A stretch of 64,000 nucleotides of DNA from an uncultured Oscillospiraceae bacterium (GCA_947624985.1 CANQMO010000004.1:1-64000), one strand, 5' to 3'; positions 1 to 9,216 are shown, counted from the stretch's first letter. Notes: generated by a model from the sequence alone, not told the origin. A program made the numbers and translations.

Positions 1-785
1 ACCTCATGGCCCTGGGCCTTGATGAAGGTATAGGCCATGCCGCCGCCGATGATGATCTTGTCGGCCTTGTTCAGCAGATTCTCGATGACGCCGATCTTAT
101 CGGAGACCTTGGCGCCGCCCAGAATGGCCACGAAGGGCCGGGCGGGATCGTCCAGAGCCTTGCCCATGATGGACAGCTCCTTGCCGATCAGGAAGCCGGA
201 GACGGCGGGAAGATACTCCGCCACGCCGGCGGTGGTGGCGTGGGCGCGGTGCACCGTGCCAAAGGCGTCGGACACGAAAAGCTCCGCCATACTGGCCAGC
301 TCCTTGGCAAAGGCCGGGTCGTTCTTGGTCTCGCCCTTCTCAAAACGGGTGTTTTGCAGCAGCATGATCTGGCCGGGCTGCAAGGCGGCGGCCTTGGCCT
401 TGGCGTCGGGGCCCACTACGTCGTCGGCCAGGATGACGCTCTTTCCAAGCAGCTCTCCCAGGCGCTGGGCCACAGGCTCCATGCGCAGCTCCGCCAGGGA
501 CTTCTTCCACTTCTCCTCGGTGAGGGTGGCGGGGTCCTTGCCCTTCTCGGTCTGCTTTTTCACCCACTTTTCAAAGTTGGGTTCGGGCTTTCCCAAATGA
601 GAGCAGGCGATAACGGCGGCGCCGTTGTCCAGCAGGTACTGGATGGTGGGCAGAGCGGCGCGGATACGCTTGTCGTCCGTGATGGCGTTGGTCTTCTTGT
701 CCCGGGGTACGTTGAAGTCGCAGCGAAGCAGGACCTTCTTGCCCTTCACATCCACCTGGGTCACGTTTTTCTTGTTGTAGTTCAT
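1..785 (-). CDS. pgk: Phosphoglycerate kinase (C-terminus outside window)
   Basis: Cytosolic glycolytic enzyme that transfers phosphate from 1,3-bisphosphoglycerate to ADP. The first 261 codons are visible; the rest of the C-terminal nucleotide-binding half lies beyond the left edge. Seen: the substrate-loop motif RCDFNVP at residues 21-27, the SHLGKP loop, and the GGAKVSDKI motif around residue 220. The ATG at 785 has GGAGGAAG just upstream (791-798), which fixes the start. The gene follows trmL by 36 nt on the same strand with no terminator between them, so co-transcription with trmL is likely. This is unusual company, because pgk more often follows gap. Identification is firm. Confidence 0.95.
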   Translation of the reverse strand, partial: MNYNKKNVTQVDVKGKKVLLRCDFNVPRDKKTNAITDDKRIRAALPTIQYLLDNGAAVIACSHLGKPEPNFEKWVKKQTEKGKDPATLTEEKWKKSLAELRMEPVAQRLGELLGKSVILADDVVGPDAKAKAAALQPGQIMLLQNTRFEKGETKNDPAFAKELASMAELFVSDAFGTVHRAHATTAGVAEYLPAVSGFLIGKELSIMGKALDDPARPFVAILGGAKVSDKIGVIENLLNKADKIIIGGGMAYTFIKAQGHE

Positions 786-821
786 GCGTACTTCCTCCAT
801 TACTAATGGTTTTTAAACAGT

Positions 822-1316
822 TTAAAAGTCCTCCGCCACAGCCATGATCCCCGTCCGCAGCAGTCCGGGGAACCCTTGCTGGCGCAAGGCTTCATACAAA
901 AGGATGGACGCGGAGCTCGCCAGATTCAGGCTCCTGGCCCGGGCCCGCATGGGGATACGCAGGCACCGGTCCCGATACCGCTCCAGAAGCGGCTCCGGCA
1001 GTCCCGACGTCTCCCGGCCGAACATCAGCGCCGCGTCCGGCCCAAAGGACGCCTCCGCATAGCTTCTCGGCGCCTTGGTGGACAAAAGCCACAGATCCCC
1101 GTCCCCGTTCTTCGCCAGATACTCCTCCACATCCTCATAGACATGCACATCCACCAAATGCCAGTAGTCCAGACCGGCCCGCTTTACGGCGGCGTCCGAG
1201 ATATCGAAGCCCAGGGGCCTGATGAGGTGCAAACTGGCGCCGGTGGCGGCGCAGGTCCGGGCGATGGCCCCTGTGTTCTGGGGTATCTCCGGGGCGTACA
1301 GGACGATGCTGTTCAT
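822..1316 (-). CDS. trmL: tRNA (cytidine/uridine-34 2'-O)-methyltransferase TrmL
   Basis: SPOUT-fold RNA methyltransferase that methylates the ribose of the wobble nucleotide of certain leucine tRNAs, using S-adenosylmethionine. At 164 residues it has the length usual for the minimal SPOUT TrmL/YibK family. Seen: the N-terminal PEIPQNTGAIARTC motif, MFGRETSGLP at about 110-119, and the SLNLASSASILLYE motif that forms the knotted cofactor site. The ATG is preceded by GGAGAG at normal distance. A sigma-A promoter sits about 50-80 nt upstream, and pgk follows. The family is clear; the exact tRNA substrate is inferred from the family. Confidence 0.93.
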   Translation of the reverse strand: MNSIVLYAPEIPQNTGAIARTCAATGASLHLIRPLGFDISDAAVKRAGLDYWHLVDVHVYEDVEEYLAKNGDGDLWLLSTKAPRSYAEASFGPDAALMFGRETSGLPEPLLERYRDRCLRIPMRARARSLNLASSASILLYEALRQQGFPGLLRTGIMAVAEDF

Positions 1317-1366
1317 AAAAGCTGTCTCTCCAAAACCGCCTATTTCTCCACTATTACCACCTAAAC

Positions 1367-1394
1367 ATTATATACAAACACCGCTTTTTTTCAA
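1367..1394 (-). promoter_or_regulatory. Sigma-A promoter for trmL-pgk
   Basis: On the minus strand, -35 TTGAAA (1394-1389), a 16-nt spacer and a perfect -10 TATAAT (1372-1367). The predicted start near 1360 gives a leader of about 45 nt before the trmL ATG. Confidence 0.75.
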
Positions 1395-1626
1395 GGGGCT
1401 CGCTCCCGTTTTTTTAATATTGTGGAAAACGTAGATAAGTTTGCCAAGGCGCTCCCCTGTGCCCCGGCGCAGGTCCGGCTTTGCGTCGGAAAGCGCCGCC
1501 GCGCCCCGCCCGTCCGTCCCCTAACGGCGGTCACACCCGGTCCGCGGCGGGGTTTTATGTGAATATTTATCCCTTTTCCCGCTGAAAAGCCCCGCTGATT
1601 TGTATAACTTGCAAGAATGTGCAGTT
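1395..1626. other. Intergenic spacer between divergent trmL and ABC operons
   Basis: No reading frame with a ribosome binding site or recognisable protein, and no tRNA-like fold. The stretch is GC-rich in its middle part and AT-rich from about 1555. At 1560-1574 there is TGAATATTTAT, which resembles half of an ArgR box. The rest shows nothing I can name. Confidence 0.5.
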
Positions 1627-1663
1627 TTATTCATTTTTCGGTGAATAATCTATTGCTTATTCA
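1627..1663. repeat. TTATTCA / TGAATAA half-sites over the promoter
   Basis: TTATTCA at 1627-1633, its inverse TGAATAA at 1642-1648, and TTATTCA again at 1657-1663, so starts are spaced exactly 15 bp. The third copy overlaps the -35 box of the promoter at 1653-1681. TGAAT/ATTCA half-sites are the hallmark of ArgR/AhrC boxes, although the spacing here is not the standard 4 nt. Candidate operator. Confidence 0.4.
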
Positions 1664-1681
1664 TCTCTGGCGGAATATAAT
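1653..1681 (+). promoter_or_regulatory. Sigma-A promoter for polar amino acid ABC operon
   Basis: -35 TTGCTT (1653-1658), 17-nt spacer, -10 TATAAT (1676-1681). The predicted start near 1688 leaves a leader of about 60 nt before the binding-protein gene. Confidence 0.8.
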
Positions 1682-1747
1682 TCAGCCATCGACCGGATAA
1701 TGGTCCTTTAAAACAACAAACAATTTTATGGAAGGATGGATTTGAAA

Positions 1748-2617
1748 ATGAAGAAGATCATCGCTATGCTGCTGGCTCTGGTCATGGTCCTGTCTCTGGG
1801 CGCTATGGCCTTTGCCGCGGAAGAGGAAGAAGCCGCCGACGAGGTCGAGATCCCCGAGATCCCCGAGTATCTGACCGGTCTGGACCTGCCCGAGTTCACC
1901 ACCATCGAGGAAGGCAAGCTCATCATGAGCACCAACGCCTCCTTCCCTCCCTATGAGATGGTCGCCGACGGCGAGGGCTTTGCCGGCACCGGCTTTGAGG
2001 GCATCGACGTGGAGATCGCCTGGTATCTGGCTCAGGCCACCGGCCTGGAGCTGGTCATCGACGACATGGAGTTCCCCTCCGCCCTGATCGCGGTACAGGA
2101 CAACAAGTCCGACATGATGCTCGCGGGCCTTACCTACAACGAGGAGCGCGACGAGGTCATGGACTTCTCCACCAGCTACGCCAACGGCGTGCAGGTGGTC
2201 ATCGTCCCCGAGGACTCTGACATCGAGACCGTCGACGACCTGGCCAACGCCGAGATGATCGGCACCCAGAGCGGCACCACCGGTTACATCTACTGCTCCG
2301 ACACGCCTGAGAACGGCGGCTACGGCGAGGACCACGTCACCGCTTATGAAAACGGCGCTACCGCCGTGCAGGCCCTGCTGAACGGCCAGATCGACGCGGT
2401 GGTCATCGACAACGGCCCTGCCCAGGAATATGTGGCCGCCAACCCCGGTCTGAAGATCCTGGACACTGAGTTCACCAACGAGGACTACTGCCTGGCCGTC
2501 GACCAGGACAACACCCAGCTTCTGGACGCGCTCAACACCGTCCTGGAGGCCATGATCGACAATGGCCTGGTGGAAGAGATCGTCTCCCACTATGTCAGCG
2601 CCGACGAGGCCGAGTGA
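1748..2617 (+). CDS. Polar amino acid ABC transporter substrate-binding protein
   Basis: Exported solute receptor (SBP_bac_3 family) that delivers an amino acid to the permease encoded next. The ATG at 1748 is preferred over the in-frame ATG at 1736 because it begins a clean signal peptide (MKKIIAMLLALVMVLSLG, cleavage after AFA) and lies 8 nt behind GGATGG. There is no lipobox cysteine, so attachment to the cell is not obvious. Mature residues 23-45 are very acidic, then come family motifs ASFPPYE, GFEGIDVEIA and MLAGLTYNEER. A hairpin follows and then permease and ATPase genes. Substrate unknown; ArgR-like half-sites at the promoter hint at arginine or another basic amino acid (inference). 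Confidence 0.9.
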   Translation: MKKIIAMLLALVMVLSLGAMAFAAEEEEAADEVEIPEIPEYLTGLDLPEFTTIEEGKLIMSTNASFPPYEMVADGEGFAGTGFEGIDVEIAWYLAQATGLELVIDDMEFPSALIAVQDNKSDMMLAGLTYNEERDEVMDFSTSYANGVQVVIVPEDSDIETVDDLANAEMIGTQSGTTGYIYCSDTPENGGYGEDHVTAYENGATAVQALLNGQIDAVVIDNGPAQEYVAANPGLKILDTEFTNEDYCLAVDQDNTQLLDALNTVLEAMIDNGLVEEIVSHYVSADEAE

Positions 2618-2630
2618 TCTATCCGCTTTG

Positions 2631-2658
2631 AAAAGGGCGGCCATTGGCCGCCCTTTTT
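2631..2658 (+). terminator. Hairpin between binding protein and permease genes
   Basis: GGGCGGCC (2635-2642), loop ATT, GGCCGCCC (2646-2653), then five T. It fits an intrinsic terminator. In the middle of an operon it probably lets only part of the transcripts continue, so the binding protein is made in excess. Confidence 0.85.
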
Positions 2659-2685
2659 CCCTGTATGCTGCAAAGAGGTGTGAAT

Positions 2686-3453
2686 ATGGATCTGTCCGGG
2701 CTCTATGAGAGCTTATCCGCCCTGCCGGTGGGTGATCTGACCGCATGGCAGAGCTTTTTTGTAAAGTTTTACCGCGCCTGGTTTTTGAACGACCGCTGGC
2801 TCCAGTATTTCGACGGACTTCTGGCCACCATCGAGGTGACGGTCATCGCCCTGGCCATCGGCGTGGTGCTGGGCGTGATCGTGGCCATCGTCCGCACGGC
2901 CTACGCCCAGCGGCGGCCCGGCACGCACAATCCCATCCTGGCCGTCGTCAATTTCATCTTCAAGATCTATGTGACCGTCATCCGGGGCACCCCCATGATG
3001 GTGCAGCTGCTGATCATGGGCTTCGTAGTATTCTCCTCCAGCCGGAACTTCACGCTGGTGGGCGCGCTGACTTTGGGTATTAACTCCGGCGCCTATGTGT
3101 CCGAGATCATCCGGGGCGGGCTCATGAGCCTGGACCCGGGCCAGGCGGAGGCGGGCCGTTCCCTTGGCCTGGGTTACATACAGACCATGCGGTTCATCGT
3201 GATCCCTCAGGCCTTCAAAACTATCCTCCCCTCTCTGGGCAATGAGTTCATCGTGCTTTTGAAGGACACCTCCCTGATCAGTGTCATCGGCGGCAAGGAG
3301 ATCGTATACTTCGCCCGGGCCATCGTGGCCCGGACCTATGAAGCCATGTTCCCCTACATCATCACCGCCATCATGTACCTGATCATGGTGATGGGCTTCA
3401 GCTACTTACAGAGCATTCTGGAAAGGAGGCTGCGCGAAAGTGATAGACGTTAA
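2686..3453 (+). CDS. Polar amino acid ABC transporter permease
   Basis: Membrane subunit of the HisM/GlnP family (BPD_transp_1), 255 residues, with several hydrophobic spans and the ATPase-contact loop [22 protein letters not shown] at about 164-185. The start at 2686 follows AAAGAGGTG; an in-frame ATG at 2644 lies inside the terminator hairpin and has no ribosome binding site. The last 14 nt overlap the ATPase gene, so the two are translationally coupled. Acts in the cytoplasmic membrane with the binding protein at 1748 and the ATPase at 3440. Confidence 0.92.
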   Translation: MDLSGLYESLSALPVGDLTAWQSFFVKFYRAWFLNDRWLQYFDGLLATIEVTVIALAIGVVLGVIVAIVRTAYAQRRPGTHNPILAVVNFIFKIYVTVIRGTPMMVQLLIMGFVVFSSSRNFTLVGALTLGINSGAYVSEIIRGGLMSLDPGQAEAGRSLGLGYIQTMRFIVIPQAFKTILPSLGNEFIVLLKDTSLISVIGGKEIVYFARAIVARTYEAMFPYIITAIMYLIMVMGFSYLQSILERRLRESDRR

Positions 3454-4165
3454 GGGCCTTACCAAGGCGTTCGGGGACAACGTGGTCCTCAAGGGTATCG
3501 ACGAGCACATCTATCCCGGAGAAAAGGTGGTCATCATCGGCCCCTCCGGCGGCGGCAAGAGCACGTTCCTGCGCTGCCTGAACCTGCTGGAGACCCCCAC
3601 CAGCGGCACCATCACCTTCAAGGGCGTGGACATCACCGACCCCAGGAGCAATATCAACAAGCACCGCCAGAAGATGGGCATGGTGTTCCAGCACTTCAAC
3701 CTGTTCCCCCACATGACCATCATGCGCAACCTGACCCTGGCCCCCACCCAGCTGCTGAAAAAGTCAAAGGAGGAGGCCGAGGCCAAGGCCATGCAGCTTC
3801 TGGAGCGGGTGGGCCTGGCGGACCGGGCCGCGTCCTACCCCGGCCAGCTGTCCGGCGGCCAGAAGCAGCGTGTGGCCATCGTGCGGGCGCTGTGCATGGA
3901 GCCGGAGGTCATGCTCTTTGACGAGCCCACCTCCGCCCTGGACCCGGAGATGGTGGGCGAGGTGCTGGACGTGATGAAGGGCCTTGCCCAGGACGGCATG
4001 ACCATGGTGGTGGTCACCCACGAGATGGGTTTCGCCAAGGAAGTGGGCGACCGGGTGCTGTTCATGGACGGGGGCGTCATCGCTGAGCAGAATACGCCGG
4101 AGGCATTCTTCGACCATCCCCAGACGGACCGGGCCCAGGCATTCCTCGCCAAGGTCCTCATGTAA
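3440..4165 (+). CDS. Polar amino acid ABC transporter ATP-binding protein
   Basis: GlnQ-type ATPase that energises the importer. All catalytic motifs are present: Walker A GPSGGGKS at 34-41, signature LSGGQKQR, Walker [13 protein letters not shown] and the switch His in VVVTHEMGF. 241 residues is the normal length for this group. It starts with GTG at 3440 behind GGAGG (3425-3429) and overlaps the permease gene by 14 nt. It is the last gene of the operon; no clear intrinsic terminator follows before the next promoter at 4329. Confidence 0.94.
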   Translation: MIDVKGLTKAFGDNVVLKGIDEHIYPGEKVVIIGPSGGGKSTFLRCLNLLETPTSGTITFKGVDITDPRSNINKHRQKMGMVFQHFNLFPHMTIMRNLTLAPTQLLKKSKEEAEAKAMQLLERVGLADRAASYPGQLSGGQKQRVAIVRALCMEPEVMLFDEPTSALDPEMVGEVLDVMKGLAQDGMTMVVVTHEMGFAKEVGDRVLFMDGGVIAEQNTPEAFFDHPQTDRAQAFLAKVLM

Positions 4166-4328
4166 GACGCCCGCCGTGGACCGGCGCGATCTGGTACGTT
4201 TTCCTGACGGGACCGGCTGCGCGCGCATTTTTCCGCTTTTGTCAATTCTTTATTCGTTTTATTGACTAAAAAGGAAAAGCGCCGCCGGGGTACGGGCTGA
4301 TAATTCCTACAAACATGATTTTGGCGCA

Positions 4329-4357
4329 TTGACATTTGACTGGGAAAAAACTATATT
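4329..4357 (+). promoter_or_regulatory. Sigma-A promoter for the liv operon
   Basis: Perfect -35 TTGACA (4329-4334), 17-nt spacer, -10 TATATT (4352-4357). A leader of about 70 nt precedes the livK-like ATG. The rest of the gap 4166-4434 shows no other feature. Confidence 0.88.
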
Positions 4358-4434
4358 TATCATAACTTTATTATATTGATTTCATCTGAGGCGACCGCTT
4401 CAGTGGAATAAATTCATGGAAAGAGGTAACAAGA

Positions 4435-5583
4435 ATGAAACGCACTACCAAGAAGCTGCTCTCCTTCGTCATGGTCCTGACCATGCTGATGAGCCTGTGC
4501 TCCGTTTTCGCTCTGGCTGACGAGGGCGAGGCCTTCAAGATTGGTGGCACCGGTCCCCTGACCGGCGGCGCCGCGATCTACGGCAACGCCGCCGCCAACG
4601 GCGCCCAGATCGCTGTGGACGAGATCAATGCCGAGGGCGGCATCCAGTTCGAGCTGAAATATGAAGACGACGCCCACGACGCCGAGAAGGCCGTCAACGC
4701 CTACAACGCCCTGAAGGACTGGGGCATGCAGATCTCTCTGGGCTCCGTCACCACCGCTCCCTGCAACGCCACCTCCGCGGAGACCTTCAACGACCGTATC
4801 TTCGCCCTGACGCCCTCCGCTTCCGCTGTCACCGTGACCGACGGCAAGGACAACCAGTTCCAGATGTGCTTCGCCGACCCCAACCAGGGCTCCGCTTCCG
4901 CGCAGTACATCTTCGATCAGGATCTGGGCTCCAAGATCGCCGTGATCTGGAAGAACGACGAGGACTATTCCACCGGTATCCGCAACACCTTTGTTGAGAA
5001 GGCTGAGGAGCTGGGTCTGGAGATCGTCTCCGAGACCACCTTTGCCGCCGGCAACGACACCGACTTCACCGTGCAGCTGACCGAGGCCCAGAACGCCGGC
5101 GCCGACCTGGTGTTCCTGCCTATGTACTATCAGCCCGCCTCCCTCATCCTGTCCCAGGCTGCCGCTATGGGCTATGAGCCCAAGTGGTTCGGCGTGGACG
5201 GCATGGACGGCATCCTGACCATGGAGGGCTTCGATCCCGCTATGGCCGAGGGCGTCATGCTGCTGACCCCCTTCAACGCCGACGCGGAGGACGAGCGCAC
5301 CCAGGCTTTCGTGGCGAAGTATCAGGAGCTCTATGACGAGGTCCCCAATCAGTTCGCCGCTGACGCTTACGACTGCGTTTACGCTTACAAGCAGGCTCTC
5401 GAGGCCGCTGGCGCTACCCCCGACATGAGCGCCGAGGAGATCAACGATCTGATGATGGAGCAGTTCACCTCCATGACCTTCGACGGCCTGACCGGCGAGG
5501 GCATGACCTGGGACGCCACCGGCGCGGTGTCCAAGAGCCCCAAGGGCATGGTCATCCAGGACGGCGCGTACGTTGGCCTGTAA
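4435..5583 (+). CDS. livK: Branched-chain amino acid ABC transporter substrate-binding protein
   Basis: Exported receptor of the LivK/LivJ group (Peripla_BP_6 fold), 382 residues. Signal peptide at residues 1-28 ending in VFALA; no lipobox. The mature part shows the typical start FKIGGTGPLTGGAAIYG and the NPNQGS-type ligand loop. Behind GGAAAGAGGTAAC the ATG is well placed. It leads the operon livK-livH-livM-livG-livF, with a hairpin after its stop codon. Leucine, isoleucine or valine is the likely cargo, but members of this family also bind other amino acids or amides. Confidence 0.9.
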   Translation: MKRTTKKLLSFVMVLTMLMSLCSVFALADEGEAFKIGGTGPLTGGAAIYGNAAANGAQIAVDEINAEGGIQFELKYEDDAHDAEKAVNAYNALKDWGMQISLGSVTTAPCNATSAETFNDRIFALTPSASAVTVTDGKDNQFQMCFADPNQGSASAQYIFDQDLGSKIAVIWKNDEDYSTGIRNTFVEKAEELGLEIVSETTFAAGNDTDFTVQLTEAQNAGADLVFLPMYYQPASLILSQAAAMGYEPKWFGVDGMDGILTMEGFDPAMAEGVMLLTPFNADAEDERTQAFVAKYQELYDEVPNQFAADAYDCVYAYKQALEAAGATPDMSAEEINDLMMEQFTSMTFDGLTGEGMTWDATGAVSKSPKGMVIQDGAYVGL

Positions 5584-5603
5584 TCGCATACATCTCAATC
5601 CCC

Positions 5604-5638
5604 GGCCGGAGCAGAGGCTTCATGCGTCTGCTCCGGCC
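5604..5638 (+). terminator. Hairpin between livK and livH
   Basis: Perfect 12-bp stem GGCCGGAGCAGA (5604-5615) with 5627-5638, 11-nt loop. T-rich sequence follows only after an interruption (TTACCGGATTTTT), so partial termination or 3' end protection of the livK message is more likely than full termination. Confidence 0.7.
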
Positions 5639-5701
5639 TTACCGGATTTTTCGCACTCCCCTATTTCCCGCAAATGACCTGTAAGGGGGCAAACCAAGCC
5701 T

Positions 5702-6586
5702 ATGATGACATTTCTGAACTATATCCTCAGCGGGATCAGCCTGGGCAGCATATACGCCATCATCGCCCTGGGCTACACCATGGTCTACGGCATTGCCAAA
5801 ATGCTGAACTTCGCCCACGGCGACGTGATCATGGTGGGCGCGTACATATGCTTTTTCGCCGTCTCCCGCTACTCCCTGCCGCCGCTTGTGGGCGTGATCG
5901 CCGCCATGGCCGTATGCACCGTGCTGGGCATTGTCGTGGAGCGGCTGGCCTATAAGCCTCTGCGGGCGGCGCCCAGCCTGGCGGTGCTGATCACCGCCAT
6001 CGGCGTGAGCTATTTTCTGCAAAACGGCGCGCAGCTGCTCTGGACGCCCAATCCCAAGGTATTCTCCTCCGTGGTGGGTACCGGCAGGCTCGCCCTCTTC
6101 GGCGGACAGCTCACCGTCTCTTATGTTACCATCACCACCATCGCGTCCTGTATCGTTATCATGGTCGCCCTGAGCTGGTTCACGGGCAACACCAAAATGG
6201 GCAAGGCCATGCGTGCCTGCTCCGAGGATAAGGGCGCGGCTCAGCTGATGGGCATCAACGTCAACTCTACGATCTCCGTCACCTTCGCCATAGGCTCCGC
6301 TCTGGCGGCCGTTGCCGGCGTTCTGCTGTGCTCGGCCTACCCCACGCTGGTGCCTACCACAGGTGCCATGCCGGGTATCAAGGCTTTCACCGCCGCCGTT
6401 TTCGGCGGTATCGGCTCCATACCGGGAGCATTTCTTGGCGGACTGCTGCTTGGCGTCATCGAGATCTTCGCCAAGGCGTATATCTCTACCCAGCTGTCCG
6501 ACGCCGTCGTGTTCGCCGTGCTGATCATCGTTCTGCTGGTGAAGCCCGCCGGGCTTCTGGGCAAACAGGTCAGCGAGAAAGTCTGA
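5702..6586 (+). CDS. livH: Branched-chain amino acid ABC permease LivH
   Basis: One of two membrane subunits of the Liv importer (BPD_transp_2 family), 294 residues with about eight hydrophobic segments. Seen: N-terminal SGISLGSIYAIIALGYTMVYG and the conserved KMLNFAHGD loop, both diagnostic for LivH, and the contact-loop motif GKAMRACSEDKGAAQLMGI. The start is ATG at 5702 (a second ATG follows directly) behind GGGGG. LivM follows after 9 nt. Confidence 0.94.
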   Translation: MMTFLNYILSGISLGSIYAIIALGYTMVYGIAKMLNFAHGDVIMVGAYICFFAVSRYSLPPLVGVIAAMAVCTVLGIVVERLAYKPLRAAPSLAVLITAIGVSYFLQNGAQLLWTPNPKVFSSVVGTGRLALFGGQLTVSYVTITTIASCIVIMVALSWFTGNTKMGKAMRACSEDKGAAQLMGINVNSTISVTFAIGSALAAVAGVLLCSAYPTLVPTTGAMPGIKAFTAAVFGGIGSIPGAFLGGLLLGVIEIFAKAYISTQLSDAVVFAVLIIVLLVKPAGLLGKQVSEKV

Positions 6587-6595
6587 GGTGCGGAC

Positions 6596-7684
6596 ATGAA
6601 AAACATGAAGCTGAACAGAAACGCCCGTAAGAATTTCATCACCTACGGGCTTGTCATAGCGGCCTACGCCATTTTGCAGACTATGTCGGTCACCGGCAGC
6701 ATCTCCTCCTCCCTGAGGGGGATGCTCGTGCCCATATGCGCCTATGTGGTCATGGCCGTATCCCTGAACCTGACGGTGGGCGTTTTGGGAGAGCTGAGCC
6801 TGGGCCACGCGGGCTTCATGAGCGTGGGCGCCTTCACCGGCGTCACCGCCGCCATGGCCCTGCAAAACACCGTTCCCTCCCCCACCCTGCGCCTGTGTAT
6901 AGGCATGGTCACCGGCGCCGTCTTTGCCGCCATCGCCGGCGTCCTCATCGGCATCCCGGTGCTGCGGCTCAAAGGCGACTATCTGGCCATCGTTACCCTG
7001 GCCTTCGGGGAGATCATCAAGAGCATTATCAACAACCTCTATGTGGGCGTGGACGAGAACGGTCTGCAAATGAGCCTGCTCACCAATAAGCTGGCCCTCG
7101 CCGACGGCGGTAAGGTCATCATCTCCGGCCCTATGGGGATCACGACGATCGAAAAGCTCTCCACCTTTACGGCCGGCTTTATTCTGGTCATGCTCACGCT
7201 ATTCATCGTGTTCAACCTGGTGAACAGCCGCTCCGGCCGGGCCATCATGGCCATCCGGGACAACCGGATCGCCGCGGAGAGCGTTGGCGTCAACATCGTG
7301 AAATACCGGCTCATGGCCTTCGTGACCTCCGCCGCGCTGGCGGGCGCGGCCGGCACCCTTTTCGCCATGAACTACTCCACCATCATCGCCAATAAGTTCG
7401 ATTTCAACACCTCCATCCTGGTGCTGGTGTTCGTGGTGCTGGGCGGCCTGGGCAACATGCTGGGCTCCATCATCGCGGCGGCGGCTCTGACCATCCTGCC
7501 GGAGGCCCTGCGTCAGTTCGCCGACTACCGTATGCTCATCTACGCCATCGTGCTGATCCTTGTCATGCTCATCACCAATAATCCGACCCTGAAGGGTTAT
7601 CTGGACGTTGCCAAGGGAAAGCTCACCGGCGCGGGAAAGAAACCGGTCCCGCAGACGACGGAGGGAGGTGCCGGCAATGAGTGA
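6596..7684 (+). CDS. livM: Branched-chain amino acid ABC permease LivM
   Basis: Second membrane subunit of the Liv importer, 362 residues. The LivM hallmark GELSLGHAGFMSVGAF lies near residues 64-79, and the ATPase-contact loop GRAIMAIRDNRIAAESVGVN near 213-232. C-terminal residues after about 340 form a basic, poorly conserved tail. Its last 8 nt overlap the livG start, indicating coupled translation. Partners are LivH, LivG, LivF and the receptor at 4435. Confidence 0.94.
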   Translation: MKNMKLNRNARKNFITYGLVIAAYAILQTMSVTGSISSSLRGMLVPICAYVVMAVSLNLTVGVLGELSLGHAGFMSVGAFTGVTAAMALQNTVPSPTLRLCIGMVTGAVFAAIAGVLIGIPVLRLKGDYLAIVTLAFGEIIKSIINNLYVGVDENGLQMSLLTNKLALADGGKVIISGPMGITTIEKLSTFTAGFILVMLTLFIVFNLVNSRSGRAIMAIRDNRIAAESVGVNIVKYRLMAFVTSAALAGAAGTLFAMNYSTIIANKFDFNTSILVLVFVVLGGLGNMLGSIIAAAALTILPEALRQFADYRMLIYAIVLILVMLITNNPTLKGYLDVAKGKLTGAGKKPVPQTTEGGAGNE

Positions 7685-8516
7685 GAAAGTAAGACTTGTC
7701 CCTGTTCCCAGCCGGAGCGTCATCCCCGAGCGGGACATCGACAAAAACCCCATTCTGGAGACCCATCACCTGGGTATCGACTTCGGCGGCCTGCGGGCGG
7801 TGGACGACTTCAACCTGACCATCGGCCGGACCGAGATCGCCGGTCTCATCGGCCCTAACGGCGCCGGCAAGACCACCATTTTCAATCTGCTGACCAATGT
7901 CTATCAGCCCACCCGGGGCACCATCCTGCTGGACGGTAAATCCACCAAGGGGCTTAAGACCAGCCAGGTCTGCAAGCTGGGTATCGCCCGGACCTTCCAG
8001 AACATCCGTCTTTTCAGCAACATGACCGTCATGGAGAACATTCTGGTGGGCCTGCACGACGAGATGGACTATAACACCCTGACCGGTATCCTGCGCCTGC
8101 CCTCTTTCTACCGCAGCGAGCGCATTGCCCGGGAGCGGGTCATGGAGCTTCTGAGTATCTTCAATATGGAGGATACCGCCGACGCGGAGGCGGGCTCTCT
8201 CCCCTACGGCGCCCAGCGCCGTCTGGAGATCCTCCGGGCCCTGGCCACCAATCCCAGCCTGCTGCTGCTGGACGAGCCGGCCGCCGGCATGAACCCCTCC
8301 GAGACGGAGGAGCTCATGGAGAATATTCGCCGTATCCGGGATATGTTCCAGATCGCGGTGCTGCTCATCGAGCACGATATGAACCTGGTCATGGGTATCT
8401 GCGAGGGTATCTGCGTGCTGAACTACGGCATGGTCATCGCCAAGGGCGACCCGGACGAGATCAAGAACAACCCCGTGGTCATCGAGGCGTATCTCGGCAA
8501 AAAGGGGGCGAAATGA
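7677..8516 (+). CDS. livG: Branched-chain amino acid ABC ATP-binding protein LivG
   Basis: ATPase subunit, 279 residues. Walker A GPNGAGKTT, the LivG-specific RTFQNIRLF, signature LPYGAQRRLEI and Walker B LLLLDEPAAGMNP are all present. I chose ATG 7677 because GGGAGGTG stands directly upstream; the longer in-frame extension is Arg-rich read-through of livM sequence. The first 30 residues before the Walker region (MSEKVRLVPVP and on) are longer than in most LivG proteins and look disordered. Next gene livF starts 1 nt after the stop. Confidence 0.93.
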   Translation: MSEKVRLVPVPSRSVIPERDIDKNPILETHHLGIDFGGLRAVDDFNLTIGRTEIAGLIGPNGAGKTTIFNLLTNVYQPTRGTILLDGKSTKGLKTSQVCKLGIARTFQNIRLFSNMTVMENILVGLHDEMDYNTLTGILRLPSFYRSERIARERVMELLSIFNMEDTADAEAGSLPYGAQRRLEILRALATNPSLLLLDEPAAGMNPSETEELMENIRRIRDMFQIAVLLIEHDMNLVMGICEGICVLNYGMVIAKGDPDEIKNNPVVIEAYLGKKGAK

Positions 8517-8517
8517 A

Positions 8518-9216
8518 ATGCTGACCGTTGAGAACATCGACGTCTTTTATGGCGCCATCCACGCCATCAAGGGCATATCCTTCAACGTGAACGAGGGCGA
8601 AGTCGTGGCGCTGATCGGCGCCAATGGCGCGGGCAAATCCACTACTTTGAAGACCATCTCCGGTATCATGCACCCCCGCAATGGCAAGATCACCTTCCTG
8701 GACGAGGACATCACCCGCACCGAGGGCCACAAGCTCCCCGCAAAGGGTCTGGCGCAGGTGCCTGAGGGCCGCCGGATCTTCCAGCAGATGACCGTTATGG
8801 AGAATCTGGAAATGGGCGCCTACATCCAGAAAAAGGTCTCCGCCGAGGACTTTGACAATGTGTTTTCCCACTTCCCCCGCCTCAAGGAGCGGCGCAGTCA
8901 GATCGCCGGCACCCTGTCCGGCGGCGAGCAACAGATGTTGGCCATGGGCCGTGCGCTCATGAGCCGTCCCAAGCTGCTCATGCTGGATGAGCCCTCCATG
9001 GGCCTGGCCCCCATCCTGGTGGAGGAGATCTTCAACATCATTCAGGAGTTCCACACCTCCGGCACCACCATCCTGCTGGTGGAGCAGAACGCGGAAATGG
9101 CCCTTCAGATCGCCGACCGGGCCTATGTGCTGGAGACCGGCAAGATCGCCCTGTCCGGCACCGGCAAGGAGCTTTCCGAAAGCGACGAGATCAGAAAGGC
9201 GTATCTGGGCGGTTAA
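8518..9216 (+). CDS. livF: Branched-chain amino acid ABC ATP-binding protein LivF
   Basis: Second ATPase of the Liv importer, 232 residues, the standard LivF length. Walker A GANGAGKST at about 34-42, LivF-type QVPEGRRIFQQMTV, signature LSGGEQQ, Walker B LLMLDEPSMGLAP. ATG at 8518 overlaps the GGGGG-rich end of livG and lies one base after its stop. It closes the operon, and a 12-bp hairpin follows at 9232. Confidence 0.95.
   Translation: MLTVENIDVFYGAIHAIKGISFNVNEGEVVALIGANGAGKSTTLKTISGIMHPRNGKITFLDEDITRTEGHKLPAKGLAQVPEGRRIFQQMTVMENLEMGAYIQKKVSAEDFDNVFSHFPRLKERRSQIAGTLSGGEQQMLAMGRALMSRPKLLMLDEPSMGLAPILVEEIFNIIQEFHTSGTTILLVEQNAEMALQIADRAYVLETGKIALSGTGKELSESDEIRKAYLGG

Noticed and set aside
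1415-1560. GC-rich gap as a possible tRNA or structured RNA
   Set aside because: No cloverleaf, CCA end or T-loop sequence, and no hairpin with flanking promoter could be found by eye.
2644-2685. Upstream in-frame ATG as start of the polar amino acid permease
   Set aside because: It lies inside the terminator hairpin loop and has no ribosome binding site, whereas ATG 2686 has AAAGAGGTG.
4414-7069. Long open frames on the minus strand opposite livK, livH and livM
   Set aside because: They lack ribosome binding sites and recognisable domains, are rich in His, Gly and Gln, and mirror the strongly biased third-position GC of the real genes.
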